Below, piece by piece: positions 18,003-30,374 of a stretch of 64,000 bases of DNA. Source of the DNA: Phyllobacteriaceae bacterium (GTDB taxonomy: Bacteria; Pseudomonadota; Alphaproteobacteria; Rhizobiales; Rhizobiaceae). Positions within the stretch are counted from its first letter, which is position 1; every line of letters begins with the position of its first letter. The translations under genes and the position numbers were made by a program. The notes beneath the pieces were generated by a model that was given only the letters and a program-made list of their open reading frames with translations, made no database searches and was not told the DNA's origin. The stretch covers positions 30,360-94,359 of the forward strand of contig PAPF01000040.1 in assembly GCA_002708825.1 (NCBI GenBank), read 5' to 3'.

Positions 18003-18474
18003 GACGTTCGCATTCCCCGTTTCGTTCGTCAGTTCCCTTGCCCGTCCAGCCTCGGATCCGCAAGGACTGAACGCCATGGCCGGCCGTTGCCACGCCCGCT
18101 TTCGCGTCTGGCCATTGCTTCAGGCGGGAAGACAGGCGGTCACCATCCCGCGTGTCTGATAACAATTCATGCGATCCGGTGACCGCCTGCCGCATGTCTG
18201 TTCGCCGCCGCTCCGCCTTCCGTCCTTCCCGGCCTGTCCGGCCCGTGAACGGAGGTTTCGTGCCCCTCTGCCGCTGCCGGACATGACCGGCACCGGCGGG
18301 CCGCCCGCGATAGGGCGTTGACCAAAGGCCCATTGCAGGCCACGCGGTAGGCGCAACCGTTCGCCTGCCGCCGTCAACCATGCCTGCCCCCGCGTATCCC
18401 GGTTCATGACCCGCGTCCCCGTGAAGGCAGCCGGCCGAGGATAGCCCAGGCCAGGCACGGTGTGGAAAGGCCAT
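18003..18474. other. 472-bp gap between tgt and queA, nothing recognised
   Basis: The region has GC content like its neighbours and several overlapping open frames, none of which gives a protein-like composition or known motif. I see no riboswitch, tRNA or insertion-sequence end. A short AT-rich patch (TTGTTATCA on the minus strand near 18160-18170) could belong to a tgt promoter. Confidence 0.4.
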
Positions 18475-19548
18475 TCAGTCCTTTCGGAAAAGCAGGCTCG
18501 AATCGCCATAGGAATAGAAACGGTAGCCGCTCGCGATGGCATGGTCATAGGCAGCGCGCATGGTCTCCAGCCCGCTGAACGCCGATACCAGCATGAACAG
18601 CGTGGAGCGCGGCAGGTGGAAATTCGTCATCAACATGTCGATGAAGCGGAACCGGTAGCCGGGCGTGATGAAAATGTCCGTCGGGCCGGACCATTCATGC
18701 AGCCGCCCCGTCTCGTCCGCCGCGCTTTCCAGCAGCCGCAGCGACGTGGTGCCGACCGAGACGATGCGCCCGCCCCGCGCCTTGACCGCGTTGAGCGCGC
18801 TGGCGGTTTCGCCACTCACATGGCCGATCTCCGAATGCATCCGGTGATCGCGCGTGTCGTCCGCCTTGACCGGCAGGAAAGTGCCCGCGCCCACATGCAG
18901 CGTCACGAAATGCCGCTCGATGCCGCGCGCCTCCAGCCGTTCCATCAGGCGCGGCGTGAAGTGCAATCCTGCTGTCGGGGCCGCCACGGCACCCTCCTCG
19001 CGGGCATAGATCGTCTGGTAGTCGGACCGGTCACGCTCGTCCTCGGGCCGCTTCGAGGCGATATAGGGCGGCAGCGGCACATGGCCGACCGCGTGCAAGG
19101 CCTCGTCCAGGGCAGGGCCGGACAGGTCGAAGACAAGCTCCACGTCGCCGCCCTCGCCCTTTTCCCCCGCCGTCGCCTCCAGCGTGCCGAGGAAACAGGC
19201 ATTGCCCTCGTGGCCGAAGCGGATGCGGTCGCCTGCCTTCACCCGCTTGCCGGGCTTCAGGAAAGCCAGCCAGCGGTCCGGGCCGGTGCGCATGTGCAGC
19301 GTGGCCGAGACACGCGCCTCGCCGCCGTCGCGGACGCGCACACCCTCAAGCTGCGCCGGAATCACGCGCGTGTCGTTGAAAACGAGCGCATCGCCCGGCT
19401 CCAGCAGGTCTGCCAGATCGAGCACGCCGCGATCCTCAAGCCCGCTGCCGGGCCGCACGACCAGCATGCGTGCCGCATCGCGCGGCTCTGCAGGCCGCAG
19501 GGCAATGGCGCTCTCGGGAAGCTCGAAATCGAAAAGATCAACACGCAT
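18475..19548 (-). CDS. queA: S-adenosylmethionine:tRNA ribosyltransferase-isomerase
   Basis: QueA transfers and isomerises the ribosyl group of S-adenosylmethionine onto preQ1-tRNA to make epoxyqueuosine. The 357-residue chain begins [19 protein letters not shown], the standard start. It contains [44 protein letters not shown] and [17 protein letters not shown], all family signatures. The gene lies upstream of tgt on the same strand and downstream of the two cyclophilin genes, a common order in Hyphomicrobiales. Confidence 0.96.
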   Translation of the reverse strand: MRVDLFDFELPESAIALRPAEPRDAARMLVVRPGSGLEDRGVLDLADLLEPGDALVFNDTRVIPAQLEGVRVRDGGEARVSATLHMRTGPDRWLAFLKPGKRVKAGDRIRFGHEGNACFLGTLEATAGEKGEGGDVELVFDLSGPALDEALHAVGHVPLPPYIASKRPEDERDRSDYQTIYAREEGAVAAPTAGLHFTPRLMERLEARGIERHFVTLHVGAGTFLPVKADDTRDHRMHSEIGHVSGETASALNAVKARGGRIVSVGTTSLRLLESAADETGRLHEWSGPTDIFITPGYRFRFIDMLMTNFHLPRSTLFMLVSAFSGLETMRAAYDHAIASGYRFYSYGDSSLLFRKD

Positions 19549-19646
19549 GGGCGGGCCTTTACAGCATTCCTCTGTCCGGTCAAATCACGTGACACGCCAC
19601 GGCGGCGATGGCGTCCAAGCAGATGCCGCGATCCGCCGGACATGCC

Positions 19647-19675
19647 AAGGGCGCCGGCATGACCGGCGCCCCTTT
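19647..19675 (-). terminator. GC-rich hairpin between the cytoplasmic cyclophilin gene and queA
   Basis: Inverted arms AAGGGCGCCGG and CCGGCGCC(C)CTT enclose CATGA. The hairpin is 25 bp past the cyclophilin stop. T-runs on both sides are short, so it is a weak or partial terminator. Confidence 0.45.
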
Positions 19676-19699
19676 GTTTCGCAAACCGGCGCCGATGGC

Positions 19700-20209
19700 T
19701 CAGGCGTCGGCTGCAACTTTCAGCGAGACGATGGAATCGGGATCCTGCACGGGTTCGCCGCGCTTGATCTTGTCGACATGCTCCATGCCCTCGATGACCT
19801 GGCCCCACACCGTGTACTGGCGGTTCAGGAAGCCCGCATCCTCGAAGCAGATAAAGAATTGCGAATTGGCCGAGTTCGGGTTCATGGCACGTGCCATCGA
19901 GCAGGTGCCGCGCGCATGGTTCATGTTGGAGAATTCGGCTTTGAGGTCCGGCTTGTCGGAGCCGCCCATGCCGGCGCGCGAAGGATTGTAATCCTTGCCG
20001 CCCTTCTTGCCGTAACGCACGTCGCCCGTCTGCGCCATGAAGCCGTCGATGACGCGGTGGAAGACGACGCCGTCATAGGCGCCCTCGCGGGCCAGTTCCT
20101 TGATGCGGCCGACATGACCGGGCGCAAGGTCCGGAAACATCTCGATGACAACCTTGCCCTGCGTGGTCTCCATGACCAGCGTGTTTTCCGGATCCTTGAT
20201 CTCAGCCAT
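19700..20209 (-). CDS. ppiB: Peptidyl-prolyl cis-trans isomerase, cyclophilin type, cytoplasmic
   Basis: This cyclophilin accelerates proline isomerisation during protein folding. The 169-residue protein has no signal peptide, and it carries VVFHRVIDGFMAQTGD (with the catalytic Arg), MARAMNPNSANSQFFIC and a VWGQVIEGMEHVDKI end region. It is shorter in its loops than human cyclophilin A, as is usual for bacterial forms. It lies 31 bp downstream of a second, exported cyclophilin gene. The pair is typical of this chromosomal neighbourhood. Confidence 0.94.
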   Translation of the reverse strand: MAEIKDPENTLVMETTQGKVVIEMFPDLAPGHVGRIKELAREGAYDGVVFHRVIDGFMAQTGDVRYGKKGGKDYNPSRAGMGGSDKPDLKAEFSNMNHARGTCSMARAMNPNSANSQFFICFEDAGFLNRQYTVWGQVIEGMEHVDKIKRGEPVQDPDSIVSLKVAADA

Positions 20210-20240
20210 TGCCTCTACCTTCCTGCTTTGATTCGAAAAT

Positions 20241-20807
<567 letters not shown>

Positions 20808-20827
20808 GGGTCAGGTCTCCGGTCGGG

Positions 20828-21322
20828 TCAGGATTTCGCTTTCAAGGCATCGGCCACATTCGCCGGCACGAAACCGGAAACGTCGCCGCCCATGGCCGCG
20901 ATCTGGCGCACCAATGTGGCAGTGATATGCCGGACAGACGGGCTGGCGGGAAGGAAGACGGTCTTGATGCCAGGCGCCATCTGCCCGTTCATCCCGGCCA
21001 TCTGCATCTCGTAGTCGAGATCGGTGCCGTCGCGCAGGCCGCGGATCATCATGGTCGCGCCATGCTGGCGCGCCGCATCCACGACAAGACCGTCGAAGGC
21101 GACGACGCGCAACCGGTGATGGTCGGCGCCCAGTTCATCCGCGCCGGCCTTCTCGATCAGCCTCAGCCGCTCCTCGAAGGAAAAGAGGCCCTTCTTGCCC
21201 GGATGAATGCCGATTGCCACGTAGATGATGTCGGCCAGCGCCAGCGCGCCGCGCAACACGTCCAGGTGGCCATTGGTCAACGGGTCGAACGACCCGGCGT
21301 AAATCGCTTTTCTCTCGCTCAT
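20828..21322 (-). CDS. coaD: Phosphopantetheine adenylyltransferase
   Basis: CoaD transfers AMP to 4'-phosphopantetheine in the penultimate step of coenzyme A synthesis. The 164-residue protein carries the nucleotidyltransferase motif [16 protein letters not shown] (TNGH), [15 protein letters not shown] and the [18 protein letters not shown] phosphate-binding segment. The ATG at 21322 begins [12 protein letters not shown], in keeping with the family. An open frame extends upstream to 21415 without family similarity. gyrA lies upstream and the cyclophilin genes follow. Confidence 0.95.
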   Translation of the reverse strand: MSERKAIYAGSFDPLTNGHLDVLRGALALADIIYVAIGIHPGKKGLFSFEERLRLIEKAGADELGADHHRLRVVAFDGLVVDAARQHGATMMIRGLRDGTDLDYEMQMAGMNGQMAPGIKTVFLPASPSVRHITATLVRQIAAMGGDVSGFVPANVADALKAKS

Positions 21323-21551
21323 GGATGCGCTTCTACCCGCCGGCATTATCCTTGGCAATCGGCTTCGCGCAAGCTTCGGCGGCGAACATGAATGCCCGAT
21401 GAACGGTCCGGTCACGGCCCATTCAACTCAACTCACGCAAGTTTGCAAAGACGTGGTTTGAAACTTTTCCCGCAGTGATGCGTCATGTTCCTTGAGGGTC
21501 CGGCGCAAGCAGACGGCACCGCCGCAGTACCCGGGAGCAAGGAGAAAGCAA

Positions 21552-21698
21552 ATGATGATCGTGCTGCTCGCCTCTGCCATGACAGTCGCCATGCTGATCG
21601 CCACCGTGATCGGCCTGCTCGGCGACATGAAGCCGCAACCCCAGGCCGAACGGATCCGCCAGCCATTCAATCCCTACCGGGATCCCCGCCGCCGCTGA
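21552..21698 (+). CDS. Small single-pass membrane protein, function unknown
   Basis: This 48-residue product has one hydrophobic helix at about residues 2-24 and a hydrophilic, Pro/Arg-rich cytoplasmic-type tail ending in DPRRR. AAGGAG stands seven bases before the ATG at 21552, one of the better ribosome-binding sites in the region. It lies on the opposite strand to gyrA and coaD, and its stop is 5 bp from the gyrA stop. I recognise no family, and the positively charged tail suggests an N-out, C-in topology. Confidence 0.6.
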   Translation: MMIVLLASAMTVAMLIATVIGLLGDMKPQPQAERIRQPFNPYRDPRRR

Positions 21699-21703
21699 TG
21701 CGC

Positions 21704-24496
<2,793 letters not shown>

Positions 24497-24533
24497 ATGC
24501 GTGTCACGATCACTTTGGAATCACTTGTTTCCG

Positions 24534-24561
24534 TATATAGGATTCCAAGCCGCCATTCCAA
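24534..24561 (-). promoter_or_regulatory. Predicted gyrA promoter flanked by GANTC sites
   Basis: On the minus strand TTGGAA (24556-24561) and TATATA (24534-24539) are separated by 16 bp, about 38 bp before the gyrA ATG. GANTC sites (CcrM methylation motif) occur at 24518-24522 and 24541-24545. They lie within the arms of an inverted repeat, TTGGAATC and GATTCCAA (24515-24548). Confidence 0.5.
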
Positions 24562-24690
24562 TTTCGGCGCCGGTTTTCCAAAGGCAAACGTCGGCACGTA
24601 CGGGCCCTTGCACCGTGCCGTCACGCAAAGGTCGCCGGATTGCCGGGAAACGGCTAGGCTGTCGGCCGAATCCGGAGGCTGGAACTGGAA

Positions 24691-25323
24691 ATGCCCATGT
24701 TCAACGACATGATCGCCACTGCCGTGGTCACGCTGCTGGTCACCATCGACCCGGCCGGCCTCGCACCGCTTTTCCTGGCCGTCACGCGCGGCATGGACCG
24801 GGCGCAACGCAACCAGGTGGCCTGGCGCGCCGCCGCGATCGGCTTCGCGACGCTTGCACTGTTCGCGCTGGCCGGTGCCGGCATCCTGGCCGTCTTCGGC
24901 ATCACCCTCCCCGCATTCAGGGTCGCCGGTGGCCTGCTGCTGTTCTGGATCGCCTTCGAGATGATTTTCGAGCGCCGCCAGCAACGCCATGAACACACGG
25001 CGGAAGTGGCGATCAGCGCCGACGAGATCCGCCAGGTCGCGGTTTTCCCGCTCGCCATTCCGCTGATCGCCGGCCCCGGCGCCATTTCCGCCGTCATTCT
25101 CCTGTCCGGCCAGTTTGCCGAACCCGGCCCGCGCACTGCGCTCATCGCCATTGTCGGGGCCATCATCCTGCTGACCTGGCTGGTCTTCCTGCTGGCTGAC
25201 AGGATCGACAAGATCCTCGGCGAAACCGGCCGGTCCATCCTCACACGCCTGCTCGGCGTGATCCTGTCCGCCCTCGCCGTGCAGTTCGTCGCCGACGGCA
25301 TCAAGGCGCTGGCAGCCGCCTGA
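24691..25323 (+). CDS. MarC family integral membrane protein
   Basis: MarC/UPF0056 proteins are six-helix inner-membrane proteins of unsettled function; despite the name, they are not shown to confer multidrug resistance. The 210-residue sequence has hydrophobic segments starting near residues 9, 45, 70, 115, 145 and 185. It carries the family motifs TIDPAGLAPLF, AFRVAGGLLLFWIAFEM and PLAIPLIAGPGAIS. GGAGG lies 12 bp before the ATG at 24691, and a second ATG at 24697 is possible. The gene diverges from gyrA and converges with the next gene. Confidence 0.92.
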   Translation: MPMFNDMIATAVVTLLVTIDPAGLAPLFLAVTRGMDRAQRNQVAWRAAAIGFATLALFALAGAGILAVFGITLPAFRVAGGLLLFWIAFEMIFERRQQRHEHTAEVAISADEIRQVAVFPLAIPLIAGPGAISAVILLSGQFAEPGPRTALIAIVGAIILLTWLVFLLADRIDKILGETGRSILTRLLGVILSALAVQFVADGIKALAAA

Positions 25324-25338
25324 CGGTCGCAGGTCCGG

Positions 25339-25707
25339 TCAGAAACGGCCCTTGAGCGGAAGCGTCATTTCCACGCCGCCCCAGCCATGAACGGAATCAT
25401 GGGCACGCACCGTCACCTCTTCCAGGTCGTCCGGGATGACGATGCCGGACTGGCTGCGCGTGAACGGCTGCTCGTCGACATGGGGATGCGCCAGCACGCG
25501 TTCGCCCAGCACCGCGCCGTCCGGACCCAGAACCTGCCAGCGGTCGGCATAATGGTCCCAGCCCTCGTCGCCATGGCGGATCGTGACATGGAACGTGTAG
25601 GAGCCGTCCGAGGATTGCGAGTAGCGCGCATCGACGACGTCGGCCTCGCCGGCCAGCGCCGGAAGCGCGAGCAACGAAAGGAGAATGGCAAGGGATAACT
25701 GTCTCAT
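25339..25707 (-). CDS. Exported protein of unknown function
   Basis: A clear signal peptide (MRQLSLAILLSLLALPALAG, cleavage near residue 19) precedes a roughly 100-residue beta-rich domain. Landmarks are SSDGSYTFHVTIRHGDEGWDHY, GPDGAVLGERVLAHPHVDEQ and VHGWGGVEMTLPL. The pattern resembles small periplasmic immunoglobulin-like proteins found in proteobacteria, but I cannot assign a function. The start at 25707 gives 122 residues; the open frame runs further upstream without signal-peptide logic. It is convergent with marC. Confidence 0.72.
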   Translation of the reverse strand: MRQLSLAILLSLLALPALAGEADVVDARYSQSSDGSYTFHVTIRHGDEGWDHYADRWQVLGPDGAVLGERVLAHPHVDEQPFTRSQSGIVIPDDLEEVTVRAHDSVHGWGGVEMTLPLKGRF

Positions 25708-25814
25708 GACGCGGGAGAATGACCGCGCCGGCGGACACGCGCCAATCACGAATGGTTCAGCCGGAATTTGCCCCTTGCCCGCAGGATCGCGGACGGGTTC
25801 GATCCGGAAACGGC

Positions 25815-25837
25815 AAAACCCCGCGGCAAGCGCGGGG
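25815..25837 (-). terminator. Rho-independent terminator downstream of ssb
   Basis: CCCCGCG and CGCGGGG arms (25819-25837) with a five-base loop are followed on the minus strand by TTTT. The position is 125 bp past the ssb stop. No gene is recognised in the 254 bp between ssb and the exported-protein gene. Confidence 0.65.
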
Positions 25838-25961
25838 ATGATGCAGACGGGGTATCCGGAACGGCCCTTGAACGGGGAGGCAGGAAAGAACCGCTCGCCC
25901 GTCACGGTCTCCCATGTGGCAATGAACATGGATCAGACGCGCTGAGCCGGACCCCGGACAA

Positions 25962-26483
25962 TCAGAACGGAATTTCGTCGTCGAGATCGCGGGAATAGCC
26001 GCCACCCCCGCCGCCGCCCTGCTGACCGCCGCCATAACCGCCGCCGCCGGACGGTCCCGACGAGCCGAAGTCCGAACGCCCTTGCGAACCGCCGCCGCCG
26101 CCATAGCCGACCTGGCCCTGGTCGCCGCCGCCGCGTCCGTCGAGCATCTGCAATTCGCCGCGGTAGCGCTGCAGCACGATTTCGGTGGTGTAGCGGTCCT
26201 GTCCCTGCTGGTCCTGCCACTTGCGCGTCTGCAACTGGCCTTCCAGGTAAACCTTCATGCCCTTCTTGAGATACTGCTCAGCCACCTTGCCAAGCTGCTC
26301 GTTGAAGATCACGACATTGTGCCACTCGGTGCGCTCGCGGCGCTCGCCACTGTTCTTGTCGCGCCAGGTCTCCGAAGTCGCGATGCGCAGGTTGACCACG
26401 GCATCGCCGGAATTGAGGCGGCGCACCTCCGGGTCAGCGCCCAGATTGCCGACCAGAATGACCTTGTTCACGCTTCCCGCCAT
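25962..26483 (-). CDS. ssb: Single-stranded DNA-binding protein
   Basis: SSB coats single-stranded DNA in replication, recombination and repair. The 173-residue protein has the OB-fold in about residues 4-110 ([39 protein letters not shown]). A Gly-rich flexible linker follows. The acidic tip DLDDEIPF recruits partner proteins. It diverges from uvrA, and a perfect GTTC-N7-GTTC SOS box lies 174-188 bp upstream of its start, matching the arrangement known in other Rhizobiales. Confidence 0.97.
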   Translation of the reverse strand: MAGSVNKVILVGNLGADPEVRRLNSGDAVVNLRIATSETWRDKNSGERRERTEWHNVVIFNEQLGKVAEQYLKKGMKVYLEGQLQTRKWQDQQGQDRYTTEIVLQRYRGELQMLDGRGGGDQGQVGYGGGGGSQGRSDFGSSGPSGGGGYGGGQQGGGGGGGYSRDLDDEIPF

Positions 26484-26656
26484 GTTCCAACTCCGTCTTT
26501 CGCTGCACGGCGGAAAAATACCGCCCGAATGTCCTTTGAATTCGACCGCACTCTAACGGGCTGCGGCCCGGAATGCGCGACCCCGGCCCCATGCATTTCG
26601 CTCTGTCCACAAGCTAGATGGCGGACAAGCAGCGCGGAAGTGGCCAGCTAGTCTAT

Positions 26657-26671
26657 GTTCTATATTTGTTC
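26657..26671. promoter_or_regulatory. LexA SOS box between ssb and uvrA
   Basis: GTTC-TATATTT-GTTC exactly fits the alphaproteobacterial LexA motif GTTC-N7-GTTC (GAAC-N7-GAAC on the other strand). It lies in the divergent ssb/uvrA intergenic region, closer to ssb. Confidence 0.85.
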
Positions 26672-27221
26672 GCATGGACGCGGTCAAGGGTCACCCTCGC
26701 AAGGTCAGTTGCAACCACCGCCAGGCGGATCACCACACGAGAAATTGGCCCGGCCGCGATCCTGTTTCTTGCGCGCGCCGGGCCTCTTGGGCTTTTACCC
26801 TTCAACCGGTTTTGGCCGGAGGCATGTCCGGGCCGGAACTGTTTTGCCTGCCTTGCGGCGGCTGGCAAAGCCGGCCCGGTTCTGTCAGTCAGATTGTCGG
26901 CGAATTGCCGGTTTCCCCTGTCACGCGGCGCCGTTCAGGCACCGGGGGCCTTGCAACCCGTGGCCCGCCGCGTCAGGGCGGACCTTCCGGGATTCTTCGG
27001 CGGTTCCATCGAACACTCCCTTTCCCGCATCGGTTCGCATCATGGCCGGAAAGGTCCGGCCGCTCGGGCATCCGCGGGGATCGTCTGCCAAGGCGGGAGC
27101 ATTCCCTGATGCTTCGTTCCGCCGGCGCCTCATCCTGTCCGGATGCTGCCTTGCAGGATGCGCCCGCAGCCGCAGCCGGTCAATGCCCGCGCCGATCACA
27201 TTTTGTGCCGGACCTGCCGTT

Positions 27222-27284
27222 TTATCCACCGGCTTTCCACAAGTGTTCTTGTTTTGTCCGCATTTCTGTGGATAGTGTGGAGAA
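27222..27284. promoter_or_regulatory. Cluster of DnaA-box-like sites around a near-match SOS box
   Basis: Against TTATCCACA, TTATCCACC (27222-27230) has one mismatch and CTTTCCACA (27233-27241) has two. On the minus strand CTATCCACA (27267-27275) and TTCTCCACA (27276-27284) have one each. GTTC-TTGTTTT-GTCC at 27245-27259, one base off the SOS consensus, lies between them. The cluster is 145-207 bp upstream of uvrA. Confidence 0.4.
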
Positions 27285-27428
27285 AGCTGTCAGCAGGATC
27301 GCGGCCGCCTCTTTCCATGCCGTGAACAATGACTACATGAGACGCAATCCCGGCTGGACAGCGCCGGACGTTCCGGAACCAGTCCTGTTTTCCTGCCGGC
27401 CAGCGGGCCGGACCCGCTGCGAGCGATC

Positions 27429-30350
27429 ATGACAGACCACAAGATGATAACGGTGCGCGGCGCGCGCGAGCACAACCTCAAGAACGTCGATCTCGACCTG
27501 CCGCGCGACAGCCTGATCGTGATGACCGGCCTGTCGGGGTCCGGCAAGTCGTCGCTCGCGTTCGATACGATCTATGCCGAGGGCCAGCGCCGCTACGTCG
27601 AGAGCCTCTCGGCCTATGCCCGGCAATTCCTGGAAATGATGCAGAAGCCGGATGTCGACCAGATCGACGGCCTCTCGCCGGCCATTTCCATCGAGCAGAA
27701 GACCACAAGCCGCAATCCGCGCTCCACCGTCGGCACGGTGACCGAGATCTACGACTACATGCGCCTGCTCTTCGCGCGCGCCGGCGTGCCGATCTCGCCG
27801 GCCACCGGCCTGCCCATCGAGAGCCAGACGGTGAGCCAGATGGTCGACCGCGTTCTGGCCATGGAGGAAGGCACCCGCCTCTATATCATGGCGCCCATCG
27901 TGCGCGGCCGGAAGGGCGAATACCGCAAGGAACTGGCGGAACTGCAGAAGAAGGGGTTCCAGCGCGTCAAGGTGGATGGCGAGTTCCACGAGATTGCCGA
28001 TGTCCCGCCGCTGGACAAGAAATACAAGCACGACATCGACGTGGTCGTCGACCGCGTCGCCGTGCGCGCCGACCTCGCCGCCCGCCTGGCCGATTCCATC
28101 GAGACCTGCCTGAAGCTAGCCGACGGGCTTGCCGTGGCCGAATTCGCCGACCGGCCCCTGCCGCCGGAGGAACTGTCCGGCGAGGCAGCCAACCGCTCCA
28201 AGAACGACACCCATGAGCGCGTGGTCTTCTCGGAAAAGTTCGCCTGCCCGGTGTCCGGCTTCACCATTCCGGAGATCGAGCCGCGCCTGTTCTCCTTCAA
28301 CAACCCGTTCGGCGCCTGCCCCGGCTGCGACGGCCTCGGCCACCAGCAGGCCATCGACCCGGCGCTTGTCGTGCCCGAACCGCATGTGGCACTGCGCGAG
28401 GGCGCCATCGCCCCCTGGGCCAAGTCCACCTCGCCCTACTACCTGCAGACGCTCGAAGGCCTCGGCAAGGCCTACGGCTTCAAGGTGGGCGACCGCTGGC
28501 GCGACCTTTCCGGAGAGGCAAAGGACGCCATCCTGCAGGGCACCGGCAACCGCAAGATCGAGTTCACCTATGACGACGGCCTGCGCACCTACAAGGCCGC
28601 CAAGACCTTCGAGGGCGTGATCCCGAACCTTCAGCGCCGCTGGAAGGAGACCGAATCCTCCTGGGCCCGCGAGGAGATCGAGCGCTACATGTCGGCCACG
28701 CCCTGCCCCGTCTGCTCCGGCTTCCGGCTGAAGGCCGAGGCCCTGGCGGTGAAGATCGACGGCCTGCATATCGGCCAGGTCACCGAGATGTCGATCCGCC
28801 GCGCCAATGACTGGTTCGAGACCCTGCCCGGACGCCTGACGGACAAGCAGAACGAGATCGCCGCGCGAATCCTCAAGGAAATCCGCGAGCGGCTGAGGTT
28901 CCTCAACGATGTCGGTCTGGACTACCTCACCCTGTCGCGCAATTCCGGCACGCTGTCGGGCGGCGAGAGCCAGCGCATCCGCCTCGCCTCGCAGATCGGC
29001 TCCGGCCTGACCGGTGTGCTCTACGTGCTCGATGAACCGTCCATCGGCCTGCACCAGCGCGACAACGACCGCCTGCTCGGCACGCTGAAGCACCTGCGCG
29101 ATCTCGGCAACACGGTCATCGTCGTGGAGCACGACGAGGATGCGATCCTCGCCGCCGATCACGTGGTGGACATCGGCCCGGCCGCCGGCATCCATGGCGG
29201 CCGCATCATCGCCAGCGGCACGCCTGCCGACATCATGGCCCATCCGGAGTCGCTGACCGGCAAATACCTGTCCGGCGCCATGGGCATTCCCGTGCCCGCC
29301 GAACGGCGCAAGCCCTCCAAAGCCAAGCGCATTCGCGTGGTCGATGCGCGCGGCAACAACCTGAAGGGCGTCACGGCAGACATCCCGCTCGGCACGTTCA
29401 CCTGCGTCACCGGCGTGTCGGGCGGCGGCAAGTCCACCTTCCTCATCGAGACGCTGTTCCGCGCCGCCTCGCGCCGCATCATGGGCGCGCGCGAGAACCC
29501 GGCCCCGCATGACCGCATCGAGGGCCTGGAGCATGTCGACAAGGTCATCGACATCGACCAGTCGCCCATCGGCCGCACGCCACGCTCCAACCCGGCCACC
29601 TATACCGGTGCCTTCACGCCGATCCGCGACTGGTTCGCCGGACTGCCGGAGGCGAAGGCGCGCGGTTACCAGCCGGGCCGCTTCTCCTTCAACGTCAAGG
29701 GCGGGCGCTGCGAGGCCTGCCAGGGCGACGGCGTCATCAAGATCGAGATGCACTTCCTGCCCGATGTCTACGTCACCTGCGACGTCTGCCACGGCAAGCG
29801 CTACAACCGCGAGACGCTCGAGGTCACCTACAAGGGCAAGTCCATCGCCGACGTGCTCGACATGACGGTGGAGGAAGGCGCGGAGTTCTTCGCCGCGGTG
29901 CCGGCCATCCGCGACAAGCTGGAAACGCTGGCGCGCGTCGGCCTCGGATACATCCATGTCGGCCAGCAGGCGACCACGCTGTCGGGCGGCGAGGCACAGC
30001 GCATCAAGCTTGCCAAGGAATTGTCGCGCAAGGCCACGGGCCGCACGCTCTACATTCTCGACGAACCGACGACCGGCCTGCATTTCCACGATGTCGCCAA
30101 GCTGCTGGACGTGCTGCACGAACTGGTCGAACAGGGCAACACCGTCATCGTCATCGAGCACAACCTCGAGGTCATCAAGACCGCCGACTGGGTGCTCGAT
30201 CTCGGCCCCGAGGGCGGCGACGGCGGCGGCGAACTGGTGGCCTCGGGCACGCCCGAGGACATTGCCGCCGAACCGCGCAGCCATACCGGCGCCTATCTGA
30301 AGGACCTGCTGGCGCGCCGGCCCGGCCGCAAGGTCGAGGCAGCCGAATAG
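27429..30350 (+). CDS. uvrA: Excinuclease ABC subunit A
   Basis: UvrA recognises helix-distorting lesions and loads UvrB in nucleotide-excision repair. The 973-residue protein has two ABC modules: Walker [10 protein letters not shown] near residue 36 and GVSGGGKST near 661. The signatures LSGGESQRI and LSGGEAQRI and two DEP Walker B motifs are present. The C-terminal zinc finger (CEACQGDG with CDVCHGK) is intact. The first, smaller zinc site reads CPVSG instead of CXXCG, so it has lost one cysteine. The ATG at 27429 gives the usual [19 protein letters not shown] start. Confidence 0.96.
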   Translation: MTDHKMITVRGAREHNLKNVDLDLPRDSLIVMTGLSGSGKSSLAFDTIYAEGQRRYVESLSAYARQFLEMMQKPDVDQIDGLSPAISIEQKTTSRNPRSTVGTVTEIYDYMRLLFARAGVPISPATGLPIESQTVSQMVDRVLAMEEGTRLYIMAPIVRGRKGEYRKELAELQKKGFQRVKVDGEFHEIADVPPLDKKYKHDIDVVVDRVAVRADLAARLADSIETCLKLADGLAVAEFADRPLPPEELSGEAANRSKNDTHERVVFSEKFACPVSGFTIPEIEPRLFSFNNPFGACPGCDGLGHQQAIDPALVVPEPHVALREGAIAPWAKSTSPYYLQTLEGLGKAYGFKVGDRWRDLSGEAKDAILQGTGNRKIEFTYDDGLRTYKAAKTFEGVIPNLQRRWKETESSWAREEIERYMSATPCPVCSGFRLKAEALAVKIDGLHIGQVTEMSIRRANDWFETLPGRLTDKQNEIAARILKEIRERLRFLNDVGLDYLTLSRNSGTLSGGESQRIRLASQIGSGLTGVLYVLDEPSIGLHQRDNDRLLGTLKHLRDLGNTVIVVEHDEDAILAADHVVDIGPAAGIHGGRIIASGTPADIMAHPESLTGKYLSGAMGIPVPAERRKPSKAKRIRVVDARGNNLKGVTADIPLGTFTCVTGVSGGGKSTFLIETLFRAASRRIMGARENPAPHDRIEGLEHVDKVIDIDQSPIGRTPRSNPATYTGAFTPIRDWFAGLPEAKARGYQPGRFSFNVKGGRCEACQGDGVIKIEMHFLPDVYVTCDVCHGKRYNRETLEVTYKGKSIADVLDMTVEEGAEFFAAVPAIRDKLETLARVGLGYIHVGQQATTLSGGEAQRIKLAKELSRKATGRTLYILDEPTTGLHFHDVAKLLDVLHELVEQGNTVIVIEHNLEVIKTADWVLDLGPEGGDGGGELVASGTPEDIAAEPRSHTGAYLKDLLARRPGRKVEAAE

Positions 30351-30374
30351 GCCTCCGCTTCACGGGATGCCGTC

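Larger units (their letters stand above)
26484..27428. other. 945-bp divergent intergenic region between ssb and uvrA, no gene recognised
   Basis: Three plus-strand frames stay open for 160-250 codons, but their composition (Arg, Ser, Pro, Gly, Cys with few ordered hydrophobic segments) is that of non-coding GC-rich DNA. One reads into the uvrA ATG with an ATGA overlap, which I judge to be chance. The region contains a perfect SOS box at 26657-26671, a second near-match at 27245-27259, and DnaA-box-like 9-mers at 27222-27284. Confidence 0.6.

Noticed and set aside
18003..18474. preQ1 riboswitch before tgt
   Set aside because: No preQ1-I or preQ1-II core with its A-rich tail was recognisable.
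27222..27284. Chromosomal replication origin
   Set aside because: DnaA-like boxes are imperfect and few, and the usual alphaproteobacterial origin-linked genes are not in the window.
26674..27432. Open frame of 252 codons on the plus strand ending in an ATGA overlap with uvrA
   Set aside because: The composition is Arg/Ser/Pro/Gly-rich with no domain, there is no good ribosome-binding site, and two other frames stay open over the same DNA, as is normal in GC-rich non-coding sequence.
28116..30284. Long open frame antisense to uvrA (722 codons)
   Set aside because: It is a shadow of uvrA; no ribosome-binding site or protein-like motif.
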